From assembly GCF_001423485.1 (NCBI RefSeq), contig NZ_LMOD01000003.1:248001-312000 (forward strand): DNA of 64,000 bases, in the 5' to 3' direction. Below the pieces are notes generated by a model. It searched no databases, was not told the DNA's origin, and saw only the letters and a program-made list of their open reading frames with translations. Positions within the stretch are counted from its first letter, which is position 1; the number at the start of each line of letters is the position of its first letter. This document shows positions 60,010 through 64,000 of the stretch, one piece after another. The translations under genes and the position numbers were made by a program. This stretch comes from Microbacterium sp. Leaf320 (GTDB taxonomy: Bacteria; Actinomycetota; Actinomycetes; Actinomycetales; Microbacteriaceae).

Positions 60010-61411
60010 CGATACTCCAATGAGTTCCGGCCGGAGAGTCCTCCAGCGTGATTCCTGCGGCGGCGATCGCATCACGGATGCGATCGGCCGCCGCCCAGTC
60101 CTTGTCAGCGCGCGCCTGCGCACGCTGGGTGATCATCGTCTGCACGAGCGCGTCGAGGGCGGACGCCTGCGCACCGCCGGCCCCGTCGCTCCATTCGCGT
60201 GCGAGCGGGTTGATGCCGAGCACGGCCGTCATGTCGCGCACGTCGGAGACGTCCTGCCTAGCCTCGTCGAACTGCCCTGCATCCAGTCTCGCATTGCCGG
60301 AGCGGATGCTGTCATGGATCGCGGCGAGCGCGCGCGGCACCCCGAGGTCGTCGTTCATCGCATCCCAGAACGGCGTGGGCAGCCCTTCCTTGTGCTCCTG
60401 CCAGCGAGCGGGCGCGAGCCGATCCCCCCGTTCCAGGAACGAGCGGATCCGTCCGAGCGCAGCCTCGGCCTCGGCCCACGACGACTCGGTGAGATCGAGG
60501 CTCGAGCGGTAGTGCGCGGCGGCGAGGGCATAGCGGACCACGAGCGGATCGCGCTCGGCGAGCACGTCGCGCGCGAGCGTGAAGTTGCCGAGGGACTTCG
60601 ACATCTTCTGCCCGCCCACGGTCACGAGGCCGTTGTGCACCCAGTACCGCGCGAAGCCGTCGCCGGCCGCAGTCGACTGGGCGAGCTCGTTCTCGTGATG
60701 CGGGAAGCGCAGATCGAGGCCGCCGCCGTGGATGTCGAACTCCGCACCGAGGTAACGCTTCGACATCGCGGAGCACTCGATGTGCCAGCCCGGACGCCCC
60801 GCGCCCCAGGGCGACTGCCACACGGCATCCGCCTGCTCGTCGGCCTTCGCGCCCTTCCAGAGCGCGAAGTCCTGCGGGTTGCGCTTGCCACGGGGGTCGG
60901 CGTCCTCCGCCGCCTCCATGGCATCCACCGACTGGTTCGTGAGCGATCCGTACTCGGGCCACGAGCGGACGTCGAAGTAGACGTCACCGGAGCCGTCGGG
61001 CGCCGGATACGCGTGACCGCGGTCGATCAGGGTGGTGATGATCTCCTGCATCTGCGGGATGGATGCGGTAGCTCGGGGCTCGTAGGTCGGGGGGAGGATG
61101 CCGACGCCGGCATATGCCGCCGTGAACTCCTGCTCCATGCGGTACGCCAGCGCCCACCATGGCTCGACGTCGGTCGCGTTCGCGAGCACCTTGTCGTCGA
61201 TGTCCGTGACATTGCGCACGAACGTGACGCGGCCATAGCGGAGCGTCAGCCAGCGGCGAAGCAGATCGAAGCTCAGCGCTGCGCGGACGTGCCCGATGTG
61301 GGGTCCGGACTGCACCGTGGGTCCGCACACGTACATCGTGATGTTCTCGGGATCGAGAGGCACGAAGTCGCGCAGCTGCTGTGCGCGGGTGTCGTAGAGG
61401 CGGAGAGTCAC
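60002..61411 (-). CDS. cysS: Cysteinyl-tRNA synthetase
   Basis: Class I synthetase of 469 residues, charging tRNA-Cys. The zinc-site Cys lies in MYVCGPTVQ, HIGH box GPHIGHVRAAL, second zinc Cys/His in WHIECSAMS and the FPHHENELAQS stretch, and KMSKS loop QKMSKSLGN. The GTG at 61411 is supported by TAAGCT 6 bases upstream. It could be confused with MshC, the mycothiol ligase, which is a CysS paralogue, but the length and operon place (ispDF side, rlmB side) indicate CysS. Confidence 0.96.
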   Translation of the reverse strand: MTLRLYDTRAQQLRDFVPLDPENITMYVCGPTVQSGPHIGHVRAALSFDLLRRWLTLRYGRVTFVRNVTDIDDKVLANATDVEPWWALAYRMEQEFTAAYAGVGILPPTYEPRATASIPQMQEIITTLIDRGHAYPAPDGSGDVYFDVRSWPEYGSLTNQSVDAMEAAEDADPRGKRNPQDFALWKGAKADEQADAVWQSPWGAGRPGWHIECSAMSKRYLGAEFDIHGGGLDLRFPHHENELAQSTAAGDGFARYWVHNGLVTVGGQKMSKSLGNFTLARDVLAERDPLVVRYALAAAHYRSSLDLTESSWAEAEAALGRIRSFLERGDRLAPARWQEHKEGLPTPFWDAMNDDLGVPRALAAIHDSIRSGNARLDAGQFDEARQDVSDVRDMTAVLGINPLAREWSDGAGGAQASALDALVQTMITQRAQARADKDWAAADRIRDAIAAAGITLEDSPAGTHWSIDG

Positions 61412-61480
61412 CGCACAAGCTTACCGGGCCGCCGATTCCGAAGACTGGGTGCGGTGTCGGGTCCGTTCCGGCCGCACTGA

Positions 61481-62071
61481 TCAGTCGACCGGGAGGACCC
61501 GCCCCGTCTGCACCCCGAGCACGCTCTTCACGTATGCCTGTCCGACCCGATGCGACGACACGGGCACGAAGCCGGGGAACGACGAGTGATATGACGGGGC
61601 GTCCTCGAGCACCGACGGGCTCACGGCGTTGATGCGGATGCCGCGGGGCAGCTCGGTGGCGGCGGCGAGCACGAACGACTCGACGGCGCCGTTGACGAGC
61701 GACGCGGCGGCACCGGTGGCGATGGGCTCGCGCGAGAGGATGCCGGAGGTCAGGGTGATCGAGCCGCCGTCGCGCACGTACGGCGTGCCGATGCGCACGA
61801 CGTCGAGCTGTGACAGCACCTTGCCGCGGAACGCCGACTCGTAGTCTCCGCGGCCGAGCTCGCCGAGCGGGCGGAACGGCACCTCGCCGACCGCGACGAT
61901 CACGGCGTCGACCTGTCCGACCGAGGCGAAGAGGCGCTCGATGGATGCCGAGTCGGTGACGTCGACCGACGGCTCACTGCTGCGCGACGCCGAGACGACC
62001 TCGTGTCCGGCCAGCGCGTCTACGGCTGTGCGACCGACCTGTCCGGTGGCTCCGATGATCAGGACCTTCAT
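61481..62071 (-). CDS. Short-chain dehydrogenase/reductase
   Basis: A 196-residue SDR. Rossmann start MKVLIIGATGQVGRTAVDALAG, then SITLTSGILSREPIATGAAASLVNGAVESFVLAAATELP. The usual YxxxK is replaced by GAAASLVNG, so the catalytic tyrosine is missing, as in several short NAD-binding relatives. GGIRINAVSPS-like residues (RGIRINAVSPSVL) are present. GAGGAGG lies just upstream of the ATG. It interrupts the usual ispDF-cysS neighbourhood. Substrate unknown. Confidence 0.88.
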   Translation of the reverse strand: MKVLIIGATGQVGRTAVDALAGHEVVSASRSSEPSVDVTDSASIERLFASVGQVDAVIVAVGEVPFRPLGELGRGDYESAFRGKVLSQLDVVRIGTPYVRDGGSITLTSGILSREPIATGAAASLVNGAVESFVLAAATELPRGIRINAVSPSVLEDAPSYHSSFPGFVPVSSHRVGQAYVKSVLGVQTGRVLPVD

Positions 62072-62165
62072 GATGCCTCCTCCTCTTCGTCGCGCGAAGA
62101 CCGCACGACGCTCTCCGACAACGAGCGTGGATGCCGGCGCATTCCCGCACTCGCGATGCACCGTG

Positions 62166-63383
62166 TCAGCGCGGGTGCACCATCGCGATCGCGGTGACGG
62201 CGATTCCCTCACCGCGTCCGGGGAATCCGAGTCCGTCGGTGGTCGTCGCGGTGATCGACACGGGCGCCCCGCCCAGTGCAGCGGACAGCACACGCTCGGC
62301 CTCCGCTCGGCGGGCGCTGAACCGAGGACGGTTGCCCTGGAACTGCGCAGAGACGTTCCCGATCGCGAATCCTGCCTCCTCCAGCAGCTCTCTGGTGCGC
62401 GCGAGGAAGACCTGGGCGTGCGCGCCGGCGTACTCAGGATGGGCTGTTCCGAAGTGCTCGCCGATATCGCCGAGGCCCGCGGCACCCAGCAGAGCATCCA
62501 CGATCGCATGCGCGACCGCGTCGCCGTCGGAGTGACCGGAGAGCGCAGGCTCCCCCGGCCATTCGAGCCCCGCCAGCCACAGGTCACCATCGCCGCCGAA
62601 CGCGTGCACGTCCGTCCCGAGCCCGACCCGGGGTCCGCTCCACGGGACGGGGGCAGCGGCGGGAGCCTCTGCAGAAGCCCCGGTGTCTGCGGCGAGCAGG
62701 TGACGGGCGCGCTCGAGGTCGGCTGCGGTGGTGATCTTGAATCCGCGCGCAGACCCTGGGATCTGACGGACATCGTGTCCCGCGGCCGCGTAGAGCGCGG
62801 CATCGTCGGTGTATTCGACACCGGACGAGAGCGCGGCCTCGTACGCGGCCTCGAGCAGCGCACGTGGGAAGCCCTGCGGCGTCTGTGCAGCAGCGAGCTC
62901 GGAGCGGTCGATCGGTCCGACGACGGCATCGCCGTCCACGCGCTTCAACGTATCGACGACGGGGAGCGTCGGGAGGATTCCGATCTCACCCGCGATGGCG
63001 GCAGCAACCGCGTCGATCACCTCGGGAGGAGTCAGCGCGCGCGCCGCGTCGTGCACCAGCACGCGCGTGATGTCGCCCCACAGCGCCTTCAGCCCGGCCG
63101 CTACGGATCGTTGGCGCGTGTCTCCGCCGGTGACGACTCTGGCGAGATCGATCCGGTCGCCCGCTGCGGCGCGCAGTTCCGTCTCGGCATCGCCTTCGAA
63201 TCCCGCGGGGGCGACGACGATCACCTGGGCGGGTGCCGCGGCGAAGACGCCGTCGAGTGCGTGGCGGAGGATCGAATGGCTGTCGATGCCGACGAACGCC
63301 TTGGGCGCTCCGGCATCCAGGCGCGTGCCGGAGCCGGCGGCGACGACGATGATCGCGGTGTCAGGAACGGGAAGCATGCTCAC
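62166..63383 (-). CDS. ispDF: Bifunctional IspD/IspF (MEP pathway)
   Basis: Fusion of 2-C-methyl-D-erythritol 4-phosphate cytidylyltransferase and 2-C-methyl-D-erythritol 2,4-cyclodiphosphate synthase, supplying IPP/DMAPP for, among others, the carotenoid operon. The 405 residues comprise IspD with [16 protein letters not shown] and the C-terminal [11 protein letters not shown] (about 1-235), a short Ala/Pro linker, and IspF with [39 protein letters not shown] and [21 protein letters not shown] at 63383 is chosen because TAACGT is 7 bases upstream; ATG at 63377 is two codons in. Confidence 0.95.
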   Translation of the reverse strand: MSMLPVPDTAIIVVAAGSGTRLDAGAPKAFVGIDSHSILRHALDGVFAAAPAQVIVVAPAGFEGDAETELRAAAGDRIDLARVVTGGDTRQRSVAAGLKALWGDITRVLVHDAARALTPPEVIDAVAAAIAGEIGILPTLPVVDTLKRVDGDAVVGPIDRSELAAAQTPQGFPRALLEAAYEAALSSGVEYTDDAALYAAAGHDVRQIPGSARGFKITTAADLERARHLLAADTGASAEAPAAAPVPWSGPRVGLGTDVHAFGGDGDLWLAGLEWPGEPALSGHSDGDAVAHAIVDALLGAAGLGDIGEHFGTAHPEYAGAHAQVFLARTRELLEEAGFAIGNVSAQFQGNRPRFSARRAEAERVLSAALGGAPVSITATTTDGLGFPGRGEGIAVTAIAMVHPR

Positions 63384-63408
63384 CGAGTTCACGTTACCGG
63401 CGTGCACG

Positions 63409-63438
63409 AAAAAAGGCGGATGCCGAAGCATCCGCCTT
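63409..63438 (-). terminator. Terminator between carD and ispDF
   Basis: Stem AAGGCGGATGC/GCATCCGCCTT with loop CGAA. On the minus strand it is followed by a T run (six A on the plus strand at 63409-63414). The ispDF -10 box lies just downstream, so ispDF is transcribed separately from carD. Confidence 0.93.
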
Positions 63439-63450
63439 GTCTCGATCTGC

Positions 63451-63933
63451 TCAGGACGCGAGGACCTCGTCGAGCAGCGCGCTCGCCTTGTCTTCGTCGG
63501 TCTTCTCTGCGAGAGCCAGTTCGGAGATGAGGATCTGACGAGCCTTCGCCAGCATCCGCTTCTCACCGGCCGACAGACCGCGGTCCTGATCACGACGCCA
63601 CAGGTCGCGGACGACCTCGCTCACCTTGATCACATCGCCGGAGGCGAGCTTCTCGAGGTTCGCCTTGTAGCGGCGCGACCAGTTCGTGGGCTCTTCCGTG
63701 AACGGAGCGCGGAGCACCTCGAACACATGGTCGAGCCCCTCACGGCCGATCACATCGCGGACCCCGACGAGATCGACGTTCTCCGCGGGCACCTCGATGA
63801 TGAGGTCTCCCTGCGTGACGTTGAGCTTCAGGTATTTCTTCGCCTCACCCTTGATGACGCGCTCCTTGACCTCGATGATGGTCGCAGCGCCATGGTGCGG
63901 ATAGACGACAGTTTCGCCAACCTCAAAAAGCAT
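63451..63933 (-). CDS. carD: CarD-family RNA polymerase-binding regulator
   Basis: A 160-residue essential transcription regulator stabilising open complexes at rRNA and other promoters in actinobacteria. N-terminal RNAP-interaction (Tudor-like) domain: [39 protein letters not shown]. The C-terminal DNA-binding domain has the conserved [17 protein letters not shown] segment containing the tryptophan wedge, then [34 protein letters not shown] lies 9-10 bases before the ATG, and TATCCT (minus strand, 63960-63965) is a plausible -10 box. Confidence 0.97.
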   Translation of the reverse strand: MLFEVGETVVYPHHGAATIIEVKERVIKGEAKKYLKLNVTQGDLIIEVPAENVDLVGVRDVIGREGLDHVFEVLRAPFTEEPTNWSRRYKANLEKLASGDVIKVSEVVRDLWRRDQDRGLSAGEKRMLAKARQILISELALAEKTDEDKASALLDEVLAS

Positions 63934-64000
63934 AAAAACTTGTCCTTTCGGCAACCTCAAGGATACCACAGCAGACATGCGCTAAGGTTCGCGCCCCCAC

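Noticed and set aside
60002..61411. MshC (mycothiol ligase) instead of CysS
   Set aside because: The neighbourhood (ispDF, rlmB) and the full 469-residue synthetase layout fit CysS.

Overview
The window is a high-GC chromosomal segment from an actinobacterium, most likely Microbacterium or a close Microbacteriaceae relative. The evidence is a CarD regulator, an Lsr2 nucleoid protein, a DtxR-type metalloregulator, DUF3027, DUF3263, DUF4032 and LytR_C proteins, a solitary WXG100 protein, an XPB helicase pair and a complete C50-carotenoid operon. At least 24 genes carry a TANNNT hexamer 6-8 bases before the start codon, which points to widespread leaderless transcription. There is no prophage, CRISPR array, insertion sequence or rRNA operon. 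Three tRNA genes (Ala-CGC, Arg-CCT, Thr-TGT) lie on the minus strand.

Layout. 1-8.3 kb: epimerase (cut by the window edge), aldo/keto reductase, an HTH / HTH / ImmA-type peptidase locus, acetyltransferase, flavoprotein, membrane proteins and pgi. 8.3-12.5 kb: tRNA-Ala with a duplicated 3' end and terminator, galU, the formyl-THF cyclo-ligase gene, FmdB-type protein and mscL. 12.5-17.2 kb: a 1239-residue helicase-nuclease-like protein whose Walker A lysine and Walker B glutamate are both missing, divergent from an alkyltransferase homologue with PVHR in place of PCHR. 17.2-21.1 kb: acetate transporter pair with a RamA-like regulator, a guanidinium exporter behind a guanidine-III riboswitch, and lsr2. 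21.1-29.7 kb: MarR regulator divergent from idi-crtE-crtB-crtI-crtYe-crtYf-crtEb, then an MMPL transporter. 29.6-31 kb: a rearranged stretch in which a 29-bp copy of the mmpL 3' end joins a 5'-truncated fadR-type gene to a leuA remnant next to tRNA-Arg. 31-36.4 kb: HNH nuclease, M23 peptidase with a long leader, DtxR regulator, serC, DUF3027 and cold-shock proteins. 36.4-44.6 kb: XPB helicase pair, two-component system, WXG100 protein, and groEL2 under a CIRCE operator. 44.6-54.5 kb: envelope and housekeeping genes, msrB, SRAP, and an ABC transporter plus two-component system. 54.5-64 kb: tRNA-Thr, a thioredoxin-fold protein lacking CxxC, an msiK-like sugar ATPase with DUF4032, then rlmB, cysS, ispDF and carD.

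How the genes work together. The carotenoid genes encode the whole route from IPP isomerisation to a C50 pigment, in a tightly overlapping operon probably controlled by the divergent MarR protein. The acetate symporter, its DUF485 partner and the RamA-like regulator form an acetate-uptake module. The guanidine riboswitch and exporter form a self-contained detoxification switch. The carD-ispDF-cysS-rlmB order is the usual actinobacterial one, interrupted here by a short-chain dehydrogenase. The most unusual part is the divergent pair at 12.7-17.1 kb, two DNA-repair-like proteins that have each lost catalytic residues. Next are the 29.6-31 kb rearrangement and the short regulatory structures at lsr2, sugE and groEL2.
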